Shown here piece by piece: positions 18,407-26,160 of a DNA stretch of 44,690 nucleotides. The notes under the pieces are model-generated. The model saw only the letters and a program-made list of their open reading frames with translations, ran no database searches and was not told the DNA's origin. Origin of the DNA: Amphritea sp. (lineage in GTDB: Bacteria; Pseudomonadota; Gammaproteobacteria; Pseudomonadales; Balneatricaceae); contig NZ_JADGEW010000031.1 in NCBI RefSeq assembly GCF_016744155.1, positions 1 to 44,690 on the forward strand, in the 5' to 3' direction. The translations under genes were made by a program, and so were the position numbers. Positions within the stretch are counted from its first letter, which is position 1, and each line of letters begins with the position of its first letter.

Positions 18407-21013
18407 ATGACAACTCTTCATGAAGACCTGCGCGATGATGTCCGGATGCTCGGTGAATGTCTGGGGCAAACTATTGCGGCTCACAAAGGGCAGCAGTTCC
18501 TCGATAAGATTGAAGCCATTCGGGCCTTGTCTAAAGCGGGCCGTTCCTCAGTCAAAGGGGCGGATGATGAACTGCTGAAAACCCTTAGCGAGCTTGAAGA
18601 TGACGAGCTACTACCGGTTGCCAGAGCTTTTACCCAGTTTCTTAATCTGTCTAATGTTGCTGAGGAACACCATCGGGTTCGACGCCGTTCCGGAGTATTG
18701 GATGTCTGCACCAGCGACTCATTCTGCGGTCTGGTAGGGCGCTTACAGCAGCAAGGGGTCTCCAAACAGCAGATCGCTAAAACGGTTAGCGAAATGGATG
18801 TCGAGCTGGTACTAACGGCCCATCCAACCGAAGTAAACCGTCGCACACTCATTCAGAAATTTGATTCCATAACCGACTGTCTCCAGAGGATTGATCGGGG
18901 TGAGGATCTGCGTCATCGGCTGCATGAGCTGATCAGCCAAGCCTGGCATACCGATACGATTCGTAAGCAGCGGCCAACCCCAGTGGATGAAGCAAAATGG
19001 GGTTTTGCTGTTATCGAAAATTCTCTCTGGGAAGCGGTACCCGTCTTCTTGCGACAAATTGATCAGCAACTGTTTGATGCGACTGGTGAGCACCTGCCGC
19101 TGACTCGCTCTCCGGTCCGTTTTGCTTCCTGGATGGGAGGTGATCGTGACGGCAACCCCAATGTGACCTCAGTGACCACTGAAAAGGTATTATTGCTGTC
19201 GCGCTGGGTTGCTGCTGATCTGTACCTGAAGGATATCGATCTGCTGCGCAGTGAGCTATCAATGAACCGTTGTAGCCCTGAAGTACGGGCCTTGGTAGGT
19301 GATCATCCAGAGCCCTATAGGGCTTTGCTGCGTGAGGTGCGCAATCATCTGCGCGTCACCAAGCATTGGACCACCGAGCGACTGGATGGGCGTCCTGTGG
19401 ATAAAGAGGGGGTTTATATTTTACCCCAGCAGTTGCTTGAGCCTCTGATGTTGATTGAAAAATCTCTGCGAGACTGCGGTATGGAAGTCATTGCAGAGGG
19501 TCTGTTAACCGATACTATTCGTCGGGTTGCCTGCTTTGGCATGACGTTGGTCAATCTGGATATCCGACAGAACGCAGATCGACACGCTGAAGTGCTCGAT
19601 GAGCTGACAGGCTTTTATGGCATAGGTTGTTACAGCGAGTGGAGTGAAACTAATAAGCAGATGTTTCTGTTGAAAGAGTTACAGGAGAAGCGTCCGCTGC
19701 TACCACGGGATTGGCAGCCCTCTGAGAATGTTCAAGAAGTGCTGGAGACCTGCCGGGTTGTTGCAGAAGAGGAACCTAGCTCTTTAGGTTCCTATGTTAT
19801 CTCGATGGCCAGTCAGCCTTCTGATGTTTTGGCGGTTATTCTGCTGTTAAAAGAGAGTGGTATCCGCCATAACATCCGTGTGGCGCCTCTATTTGAGACC
19901 CTCGATGATCTGGACGGTGCAGAAGACTGTATTCGACAGCTATTAGGTATTCCCTGGTATAAGGCTTATACCGAAGGCCATCAGGAAGTGATGATTGGTT
20001 ACTCTGACTCATCCAAGGATGCAGGCCAGCTGGCCGCCGCCTGGGGACAATATCGTGCCCAGGAAGCGCTAACGAAGGTCTGCGTTGATAACGGTGTCCA
20101 TCTGACTTTATTCCATGGTCGTGGTGGTACTGTTGGCCGGGGTGGCGGTCCAAGTCATACGGCTATTTTGGCTCAGCCCCCTGGGTCGGTCGCTGGTAGC
20201 CTGAGGGTGACAGAGCAGGGTGAGATGATCCGCTTTAAGTTTGGTATTCCGGAAATTGCGGTACGCAATTTAGAGCTTTATACCTCAGCGACGCTTGAGG
20301 CTACTTTGGCGCCGGCACCGGGCCCCAGACCTGAATGGCGACAGCTGATGGATGATTTGTCAGCCAGTGGCTTAACCGCTTATCGTGATGTAGTGCGTTT
20401 TGACCCTCAGTTCGTGCCTTATTTCCGTTCTGCGACGCCGGAACAGGAGTTGGCAAAGTTGCCGCTTGGGAGTCGTCCTGCTAAGCGTAAAGCGGATGGT
20501 GGTGTCGAAAGTTTGCGGGCGATCCCATGGATATTTGCCTGGACGCAGATTCGCCTGATGTTACCGGCCTGGCTAGGGAGCGATGTTGCGCTTCAGGATA
20601 TTCTTGATAAGGGACAGTTCGAGCTGGTTCAAACGATGCGACGTGATTGGCCGTTTTTCCGTTCCTATATCGATATGCTCGAGATGGTCGTGGCTAAATC
20701 GGATGGTAATATTGCTTCGTACTATGAGAAACGTCTGGTTTCAGATGAACTGAAAGTGCTGGGTGCTGATTTGCGTTGCCGCTTAGCGAATACGGTTGAA
20801 CTGGTAAAGAAGATTAAACAACAGGATGAACTGTTAGAAGAGAATCCGATTATCCGGCAATCGATCGATGTCCGTAACCCTTATATCGATCCGTTACATT
20901 TTCTGCAGGCTGAGCTGCTCTATCGGGACCGAAATCATCCAGATGAACGCTTGGAACAGGCCCTGATGATTACCATGGCGGGGATCTCTGCGGGTATGCG
21001 CAACACAGGTTGA
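18407..21013 (+). CDS. ppc: Phosphoenolpyruvate carboxylase
   Basis: Ppc carboxylates phosphoenolpyruvate with bicarbonate to oxaloacetate, replenishing the TCA cycle. At 868 aa it has the normal bacterial length. The catalytic histidine segment VLTAHPTEVNRRT, the second motif GYSDSSKDAG, the glycine-rich loop FHGRGGTVGRGGGP and the C-terminal ...SAGMRNTG are all present. It is preceded by AGGGGA 7 bases before the ATG and appears monocistronic with its own terminator. Confidence 0.98.
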   Translation: MTTLHEDLRDDVRMLGECLGQTIAAHKGQQFLDKIEAIRALSKAGRSSVKGADDELLKTLSELEDDELLPVARAFTQFLNLSNVAEEHHRVRRRSGVLDVCTSDSFCGLVGRLQQQGVSKQQIAKTVSEMDVELVLTAHPTEVNRRTLIQKFDSITDCLQRIDRGEDLRHRLHELISQAWHTDTIRKQRPTPVDEAKWGFAVIENSLWEAVPVFLRQIDQQLFDATGEHLPLTRSPVRFASWMGGDRDGNPNVTSVTTEKVLLLSRWVAADLYLKDIDLLRSELSMNRCSPEVRALVGDHPEPYRALLREVRNHLRVTKHWTTERLDGRPVDKEGVYILPQQLLEPLMLIEKSLRDCGMEVIAEGLLTDTIRRVACFGMTLVNLDIRQNADRHAEVLDELTGFYGIGCYSEWSETNKQMFLLKELQEKRPLLPRDWQPSENVQEVLETCRVVAEEEPSSLGSYVISMASQPSDVLAVILLLKESGIRHNIRVAPLFETLDDLDGAEDCIRQLLGIPWYKAYTEGHQEVMIGYSDSSKDAGQLAAAWGQYRAQEALTKVCVDNGVHLTLFHGRGGTVGRGGGPSHTAILAQPPGSVAGSLRVTEQGEMIRFKFGIPEIAVRNLELYTSATLEATLAPAPGPRPEWRQLMDDLSASGLTAYRDVVRFDPQFVPYFRSATPEQELAKLPLGSRPAKRKADGGVESLRAIPWIFAWTQIRLMLPAWLGSDVALQDILDKGQFELVQTMRRDWPFFRSYIDMLEMVVAKSDGNIASYYEKRLVSDELKVLGADLRCRLANTVELVKKIKQQDELLEENPIIRQSIDVRNPYIDPLHFLQAELLYRDRNHPDERLEQALMITMAGISAGMRNTG

Positions 21014-21099
21014 TTGCGGGCTTTTCAGAGTGCCTGCGTATCTCTGCATAAGGCGGCGGAATCACTTAGGGGTTGATACATCAGGCAGTTTTGACTACT

Positions 21100-21136
21100 C
21101 TCGATCGTTCGTTTTGAATGAATCGAGGGTTTTTTA
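21100..21136 (+). terminator. Terminator after ppc
   Basis: CTCGAT (21100-21105) pairs with ATCGAG (21122-21127), with further partial pairing inside, and is followed by GGTTTTTTAT. It lies about 90 bases after the ppc stop. Confidence 0.75.
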
Positions 21137-21994
<858 letters not shown>

Positions 21995-22012
21995 CGCTTT
22001 GTACTGATTGTT

Positions 22013-22057
22013 AAAAAACCGCTGCTTTGATGTATGAGTCAAAACAGCGGTTTTTTA
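22013..22057 (+). terminator. Terminator after adk
   Basis: AAAACCGCTG (22015-22024) pairs with CAGCGGTTTT (22045-22054) across a 20-base loop and is followed by more T residues. It is close to the adk stop. Confidence 0.85.
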
Positions 22058-22109
22058 TTGCCTGTAATTCCGGGATAATAGCGCTTTGCTTTCAAACGGA
22101 ATTAAACGG

Positions 22110-23156
22110 ATGTCTCAGCCTAAAACAGCGGTACTGCTTGTTAATTTAGGGTCGCCAGATCAACCCACCCCGGGAGCGGTTCGCCGTTACCTGAAAGAAT
22201 TTCTTTCAGATCGTCGGGTCGTTGAAGGCGATGGCATCATGCGTCTGGTTTGGCTGACGGTGCTTAACGGTATTATTCTGACCTTTCGACCTCGTAAAGT
22301 GGCAAAGCTCTACGCATCTATCTGGGATCAAGACTCTCCACTACGGTTGATACTCAATCAGCAGGTTGCCGCGCTGCAATTGGCGCTTCAGCAGCAGATG
22401 CCGGGGCAGGATATTCAGGTTTTCTCGGCGATGACTTACGGTAATCCGGGTCTCACGCCGCGGTTAGCCGAGCTAAAACAGGCGGGCTATCAGAAAATTT
22501 TAGTATTACCGCTATATCCGCAATACTCCGACACCACCACTGCGCCGATCTATGATCAGATCGCCCGGTTTCAGTTACAGAATCGTAATCCACCGGATAT
22601 TCGGGTGCTGCATGATTACCATGACCACCCGCTCTATATCCGAGCGCTGGCGGATTCAGTACGTGATTATCGCGTTGAGCAGGGGCAGGGAGATAAGTTA
22701 ATTCTTTCTTACCACGGTATACCCCAAGAGTATGCTGAACGGGGTGACCCCTATCCTGATCACTGTCACCGCACCTCAGAACTGCTAGCACATGAACTGG
22801 GGCTGGCTCCAGATCAGTGGCAAACCACTTTTCAGTCCCGTTTCGGGCCTAAGGCCTGGCTACAGCCCTATACCGATAAAACCCTAGAGAAACTGCCTGA
22901 GAGCGGCGTGAAACAAGTCGATATCATCTCTCCTGCGTTCTCTGCCGATTGTCTGGAAACATTGGAAGAGCTCTCGGTAGAAAACCGCGATATTTTTATG
23001 GAAGCGGGTGGCGAGCAGTACCAGTATATTCCAGCATTGAATGCCGATAAGGGTATGATTCGCCTGCTGGTGGATCTGGTACAACAGAATAGTTCAGGCT
23101 GGTTTAATCCGGTCAGTACAAATAATGAACAGAATGAGATAAACGATGCGCCCTGA
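22110..23156 (+). CDS. hemH: Ferrochelatase HemH
   Basis: HemH inserts Fe2+ into protoporphyrin IX, the last step of haem synthesis, at the inner membrane. Starting at ATG 22110 gives 348 aa with the usual opening KTAVLLVNLGSPDQPT. A TTG at 22086 would add 8 residues and is not favoured. The catalytic histidine segment ILSYHGIPQEYAERGDPYP and the conserved QSRFGPKAWLQPYT and SPAFSADCLETLEE motifs are present. The 3' end overlaps rlmB by 11 bases. Confidence 0.95.
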   Translation: MSQPKTAVLLVNLGSPDQPTPGAVRRYLKEFLSDRRVVEGDGIMRLVWLTVLNGIILTFRPRKVAKLYASIWDQDSPLRLILNQQVAALQLALQQQMPGQDIQVFSAMTYGNPGLTPRLAELKQAGYQKILVLPLYPQYSDTTTAPIYDQIARFQLQNRNPPDIRVLHDYHDHPLYIRALADSVRDYRVEQGQGDKLILSYHGIPQEYAERGDPYPDHCHRTSELLAHELGLAPDQWQTTFQSRFGPKAWLQPYTDKTLEKLPESGVKQVDIISPAFSADCLETLEELSVENRDIFMEAGGEQYQYIPALNADKGMIRLLVDLVQQNSSGWFNPVSTNNEQNEINDAP

Positions 23157-23886
23157 GTATATTTTTGGAATACATGCCGCGACCACCACGCTGGAGCGAG
23201 ATAGTAAGCGTGTCAAAGGGATGTGGGCGTTGAAAGGCCGTGCCGACGCGCGGATGCAAAAACTGCTGGACCTGGCGAAAGCCAAACAGATTCAAGTGGA
23301 ATGGGTGAGTCGTAAAGAGCTGGACGATATGGCGGAAGAGGGCGTGCACCAGGGCGTCGTTGTTGCCTGTGAGCCGATTCAAACGAAGAACGAACAGTTC
23401 CTCGATGCGATGTTAGAAAAGCTTGAAGAGCCCGCTTTTCTATTGGTTTTAGATGGCGTAACCGACCCTCACAACCTGGGTGCTTGTCTGCGTACCGCTG
23501 ATGCCGCGGGCGTCCATGCGGTGATTGCACCAAAAGACAAGTCTGCACCGCTGAATGCGGTTGCGAGTAAAGTTGCCTGTGGCGCCGCGGAAGTTGTGCC
23601 CTACGTACTGGTCACCAATCTGGCGCGTACCCTGAAAGACCTACAGCAGAAGGGAGTCTGGATTACCGGAACCGCTGGCGAAGCCGAAACTCTGGTTTAT
23701 AACGCCGACCTGAAAGGGCCGATGGCGCTGGTGATGGGCGCCGAAGGCCAGGGCATGCGCCGTCTCACCCGTGAAAACTGCGACTTTCTGGTAAAGATTG
23801 ATATGGCGGGCGAGGTTTCCTCACTGAACGTATCAGTAGCCACCGGGGTTTGCCTGTTTGAAGCCGTTCGGCAGAGGAAAGCTTAA
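23146..23886 (+). CDS. rlmB: 23S rRNA (guanosine-2'-O-)-methyltransferase RlmB
   Basis: RlmB is a SPOUT-fold methyltransferase that modifies G2251 of 23S rRNA in the peptidyltransferase P loop. At 246 aa, the N-terminal L30e-like RNA-binding domain (about 1-75) is followed by the SpoU domain with LDGVTDPHNLGACLRTADAA, VMGAEGQGMRRL and SSLNVSVATGVCLFEA, the three SpoU knot motifs. It starts inside hemH (11-base overlap), suggesting translational coupling. Repeat-rich DNA begins about 20 bases after its stop. Confidence 0.96.
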   Translation: MRPEYIFGIHAATTTLERDSKRVKGMWALKGRADARMQKLLDLAKAKQIQVEWVSRKELDDMAEEGVHQGVVVACEPIQTKNEQFLDAMLEKLEEPAFLLVLDGVTDPHNLGACLRTADAAGVHAVIAPKDKSAPLNAVASKVACGAAEVVPYVLVTNLARTLKDLQQKGVWITGTAGEAETLVYNADLKGPMALVMGAEGQGMRRLTRENCDFLVKIDMAGEVSSLNVSVATGVCLFEAVRQRKA

Positions 23887-23908
23887 AAGCCGTCGCTAGT
23901 AGTTAGAT

Positions 23909-23963
23909 GGGGAGCAATCTCCCCTTGCTAGACGCGACTGCGTCGCTTGCTAGAAAAATCTGC
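23909..23963 (+). repeat. Linker-hairpin repeat, copy A (2 hairpins)
   Basis: Hairpin GGGGAG-CAAT-CTCCCC (23909-23924) is followed by linker TTGCTAGAC, hairpin GCGAC-TGC-GTCGC (23934-23946) and the end block TTGCTAGAAAAA. The linker and end block recur in copies B, C and D, while the stems differ but remain perfectly paired. Confidence 0.85.
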
Positions 23964-23968
23964 CCTTC

Positions 23969-23997
23969 TGTAGGAGCTGCGTCCCGCGGCGATAAAC
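23969..23997 (+). repeat. REP-like palindrome, copy 1
   Basis: This 29-base unit starts TGTAGGAGC and ends CGATAAAC around a stem GCTGCG-TCC-CGCGGC with one G-U pair. It differs from the copy at 24756-24784 at a single base. It resembles the short palindromic REP elements of Pseudomonas and relatives. Translated on the minus strand it yields the frame SPRDAAPTEG, a typical source of false gene calls. Confidence 0.85.
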
Positions 23998-24028
23998 GAC
24001 TGAAAAATAGGTTAAAAAGGAGGTTCTG

Positions 24029-24247
24029 ATGGTGCTGTTCTGGCCAATTCAACAAGAACTTGATTGCATTAGTGGTAGCGGGCGCATTCTCGGAAAGATA
24101 AAGTTTGATGGCTATAAAGATGAGCACAGATTCTGCCCTGATAATGAATCACTCGTCTTATCAAGTCTGGAACAATCCTGTATTGCTGAGCGGCTATCTG
24201 GCCTTGATTCAGGTAAGTATTCAATACCTATGCAAGATGATGATTGA
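24029..24247 (+). CDS. Small protein of unknown function (72 aa)
   Basis: I do not recognise this family. The ATG follows an excellent AAGGAGG with 5-6 bases spacing, which supports real translation. The protein is soluble and acidic at its end (MQDDD), with no signal peptide or membrane helix and two cysteines (about 13 and 36, 51 also Cys). It sits alone between REP-like repeats and the convergent yjdM. Its start lies 32 bases after a REP-like unit, so its promoter must lie within or just after the repeats. Confidence 0.6.
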   Translation: MVLFWPIQQELDCISGSGRILGKIKFDGYKDEHRFCPDNESLVLSSLEQSCIAERLSGLDSGKYSIPMQDDD

Positions 24248-24271
24248 TGTAACTCGGGAATTGAATTCGCG

Positions 24272-24610
24272 CTAAGCTTTCTTTACAAACTTAGCCGTAA
24301 CCATCATTTCACCAGCACCCGCCAGCTTGCAGTCAAGCTCGTGATCCTTGCCTTCTACTATTCTTCTTATACTGGCTTTTATGCCGACTTTAAGAACTTG
24401 CGAACTGCCTTTAACTTTAAGGTCTTTAATCAGTGTGACCTTATCGCCCGCTTCAAGCAGGGTTCCGTTCGCATCTTTTACGGCAAAGATCTCTTCTTCC
24501 TGCGCCGTTTCCGACGGATTCCATTCGTGCGCACATTCGGGACAAACCAGATTATTCTGATCTTCGTAGACAAACGCTGAGTTACAGTTTGGGCAGGGGG
24601 GGTATGACAC
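24272..24610 (-). CDS. yjdM: YjdM/PhnA family zinc-ribbon protein
   Basis: This 112-aa protein of the YjdM (formerly PhnA) family has an N-terminal zinc ribbon (Cys6, Cys9, Cys23, Cys26 in CPNC...CPEC) and a C-terminal SH3-like domain with DANGTLLEAGDKVTLIKDLKVKG. Despite the old PhnA name, no role in phosphonate use is established, and no phn genes are nearby. It converges on the 72-aa gene with a 24-base gap. Confidence 0.93.
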   Translation of the reverse strand: MSYPPCPNCNSAFVYEDQNNLVCPECAHEWNPSETAQEEEIFAVKDANGTLLEAGDKVTLIKDLKVKGSSQVLKVGIKASIRRIVEGKDHELDCKLAGAGEMMVTAKFVKKA

Positions 24611-24655
24611 GGGCTTTATCCTTTTGGACTCTTCAATACGGGTATAACAATAACA

Positions 24656-24684
24656 GCTAAAAAGGGCTCTGACCCTTTAAATTC
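24656..24684. repeat. RAYT/REP-type fragment with GGGTCAGAG word (reverse)
   Basis: AAAGGG-CTCTGA-CCCTTT forms a 6-bp stem. The minus strand reads GGGTCAGAGCCCTTT, which shares the word AGGGTCAGAG with 25977-25986. Such words commonly flank REP-associated tyrosine transposase (RAYT) elements in marine gammaproteobacteria. No transposase gene is present here. Confidence 0.55.
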
Positions 24685-24690
24685 GTAGTA

Positions 24691-24745
24691 GCTAGACGTG
24701 GCTGCGCCACTTGCTCGAACGCCACTGCGTGGCTTGCTAGAAAAA
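24691..24745 (+). repeat. Linker-hairpin repeat, copy B (2 hairpins)
   Basis: GCTAGAC is followed by hairpin GTGGC-TGC-GCCAC (24698-24710), linker TTGCTCGAAC, hairpin GCCAC-TGC-GTGGC (24721-24733) and end block TTGCTAGAAAAA. The two stems are the same arms in swapped order, so longer-range alternative pairing is possible. A REP-like unit follows at the same distance as in copy A. Confidence 0.85.
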
Positions 24746-24755
24746 GCGGGCCCTC

Positions 24756-24784
24756 TGTAGGAGCCGCGTCCCGCGGCGATAAAC
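24756..24784 (+). repeat. REP-like palindrome, copy 2
   Basis: This is the same 29-base unit as at 23969-23997, here with a perfect stem GCCGCG-TCC-CGCGGC (24763-24777). It directly follows linker-hairpin copy B with an 11-base spacer, the same layout as copy A, so the two modules travel together. Bases 24785-25060 beyond it contain no gene I can support. Confidence 0.85.
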
Positions 24785-25060
24785 CACCTATGTCACCATC
24801 ATATAGAACGGCCTTAACCCAGGGATCGTATCGCTTCCCTCCACTCGTTAGAGAAAACTGTACTCTGACGTACTTTCGGCATGTGTCGGAAAAACGCCTT
24901 TGGTTGATCGTGTCGATCAATCGCGACATAGGTATCGTTCCCATTGGTACTAAATAATTAGAATATCGAGTAATAGCCCAGTTTATTGGCAATATTCCGT
25001 TAAATTGACTAAATGTTAATGGAGCCAGTTCCTTTACCGAGCTGGCAGGAGGGTATTGTA

Positions 25061-25306
25061 ATGTTGGGCGAAGACCACTCTTTAGTGCATGACTTTCCTG
25101 ATCTTCAGGATGCTATTGTCCGGCTTTCTGAAGCCGATCAGAAGTTTGCGTTAGATAATAAATATTACCAATCGATCGATAAACAGATCCGGGTGTTGGA
25201 ACTGAACAACTCCCCCATCGATGATCTGACTATGCATCAGTTAAAGCATGAGCGTTCAGAGCTCAAAGACTCGCTCTACCGACGGCTGGTTAAAGAGCGT
25301 CATTAG
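25061..25306 (+). CDS. YdcH family (DUF465) protein
   Basis: This small coiled-coil-forming protein of 81 aa belongs to the YdcH/DUF465 family, function unknown. The start ATG at 25061 is preceded by CAGGAGGG 7 bases upstream. An in-frame ATG at 25013 lacks a ribosome site. Family features are the N-terminal HDFPDLQDAIVRLSEAD, the central YYQSIDKQIRVLE and the C-terminal LKHERSELKDSLYRRL. It stands alone, flanked by repeat-bearing spacers. Confidence 0.88.
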   Translation: MLGEDHSLVHDFPDLQDAIVRLSEADQKFALDNKYYQSIDKQIRVLELNNSPIDDLTMHQLKHERSELKDSLYRRLVKERH

Positions 25307-25329
25307 AAGGGGCTAGATAGGCGTTGCCA

Positions 25330-25740
25330 TTACGGCACTAGTTCATCCAGCTCGGGTAGCATCACTACACTTTCCTGAGCGGTTGGTTCATTGCGCACGC
25401 CGACAAACACCGCAGGCGTAGCACCTCTGTTTACCGCCACATGGGCAACATTAGCGGGAATAAATAGATAATCGCCGGTCTGCGCCAAGGCTCTGTTCTC
25501 AAGTTGCGGCCCCGTACAGAGTTCAACATTTTCACCGCTCAAAAGATAAAAAGCCGATTCATGATGTTGATGTAGATGCGCCTTAGTACGCGCGCCTTCA
25601 GGTATAGTGACAACGCCCAGAAAGACGGCTTCTGATCCCACGGTTTCCGCACTGATGCCCGGAGAGTAGATAGAACCCTGTTGACTGGTGTAACTATCAG
25701 CGCCCTTAACAACACTGCCAATCTTATCCTTTGAAGACAT
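25330..25740 (-). CDS. Single-domain cupin protein
   Basis: This 136-aa small cupin has the first motif HLHQHHESAFYLLSGE (metal-binding histidines and glutamate) and the second motif GDYLFIPANVAHVAVN. The fold suggests a metal-dependent enzyme, isomerase or ligand sensor, and the substrate cannot be deduced. I prefer the ATG at 25740 because GAGG lies 5 bases before it. An upstream in-frame ATG at 25755 adds 5 residues but lies before that site. It converges on ydcH with a 23-base gap. Confidence 0.85.
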   Translation of the reverse strand: MSSKDKIGSVVKGADSYTSQQGSIYSPGISAETVGSEAVFLGVVTIPEGARTKAHLHQHHESAFYLLSGENVELCTGPQLENRALAQTGDYLFIPANVAHVAVNRGATPAVFVGVRNEPTAQESVVMLPELDELVP

Positions 25741-25832
25741 AACTACCTCATACATGAGCCTATTTTCGTCGATTTCTACTATCGAATAAAACTATAGACG
25801 CTAAAGGGGCATTAGACGCTATTTATCAGACC

Positions 25833-25932
25833 GTATCGCTTCGCGATACTCGCTAGACGGGAAGTAAGCTTCCCTTGCTAGACGTGGTTTCGCCACTTGC
25901 TCGAACGCCACTACGTGGCTTGCTAGAAAAAA
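25833..25932 (+). repeat. Linker-hairpin repeat, copy C (4 hairpins)
   Basis: Four hairpins occur in series: GTATCGC-TTC-GCGATAC (25833-25849), GGGAAG-TAAG-CTTCCC (25859-25874), GTGG-TTTCG-CCAC (25884-25896) and GCCAC-TAC-GTGGC (25907-25919). They are joined by CTAGAC, TTGCTAGAC and TTGCTCGAAC and end with TTGCTAGAAAAAA. The last two hairpins resemble copy B. The downstream REP-like unit is interrupted after TGTAG. Confidence 0.85.
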
Positions 25933-25950
25933 CGGTTCCTTCTGTAGCGA

Positions 25951-25980
25951 GTAAATAGGAGTAAATAGGAGTAAATAGGG
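25951..25980. repeat. 10-bp direct repeat x3 (GTAAATAGGA)
   Basis: Three tandem copies of GTAAATAGGA occur, the last ending GGG. They replace the REP-like unit seen in copies A and B and run directly into the word GGGTCAGAGTACATTTAAAT (25978-25997) typical of RAYT/REP-type repeat ends. Confidence 0.85.
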
Positions 25981-26045
25981 TCAGAGTACATTTAAATTAT
26001 CTCTTCGTGGTTCTACTTGTTCTGGATTAGGTTACTCCCCCACCC

Positions 26046-26076
26046 ATAAAAAAGAGAGCCAATAGCTCTCTTTTCT
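26046..26076 (-). terminator. Terminator after ackA (bidirectional)
   Basis: Stem AAAGAGAGC / GCTCTCTTT (26051-26073) with loop CAATA has A-rich sequence before it and T-rich after it, so it can work on both strands. On the minus strand it lies about 90 bases beyond the ackA stop, past linker-hairpin copy D. Confidence 0.8.
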
Positions 26077-26082
26077 TTTGCT

Positions 26083-26147
26083 TTTTCTAGCAAGGAAAAC
26101 GAAGTTTTCCGTCTAGCCACGAGCAAGTTGCGAAGCAACGTCTAGCT
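26083..26147 (-). repeat. Linker-hairpin repeat, copy D (2 hairpins, inverted)
   Basis: Read on the minus strand: CTAGAC, hairpin GTTGC-TTC-GCAAC (26127-26139), linker TTGCTCGTGGCTAGAC, hairpin GGAAAAC-TTC-GTTTTCC (26094-26110) and end block TTGCTAGAAAAA. It has opposite orientation to copy C, with A-rich ends facing across the ackA terminator. It begins 13 bases from the ackA stop and would form part of the ackA mRNA 3' end. Confidence 0.85.
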
Positions 26148-26160
26148 ACTCGAAGGCGTT

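Noticed and set aside
23903-24127. Minus-strand frame containing SPRDAAPTEG
   Set aside because: The frame is the translated REP-like palindrome plus linker-hairpin copy A, and it overlaps the better-supported 72-aa gene on the plus strand.
24785-24992. Minus-strand open frame with RRFSDTCRKYVRVQF and a tail running through the REP-like unit
   Set aside because: No ribosome site precedes either ATG, no family is recognisable, and the C-terminal part is REP-derived. A decayed gene cut by repeats is possible but not supported.
23909-26147. CRISPR or retron-type array from repeated linkers
   Set aside because: Linkers are short (9-12 bases), the variable parts are self-complementary hairpins, and no cas genes or reverse transcriptase lie nearby.
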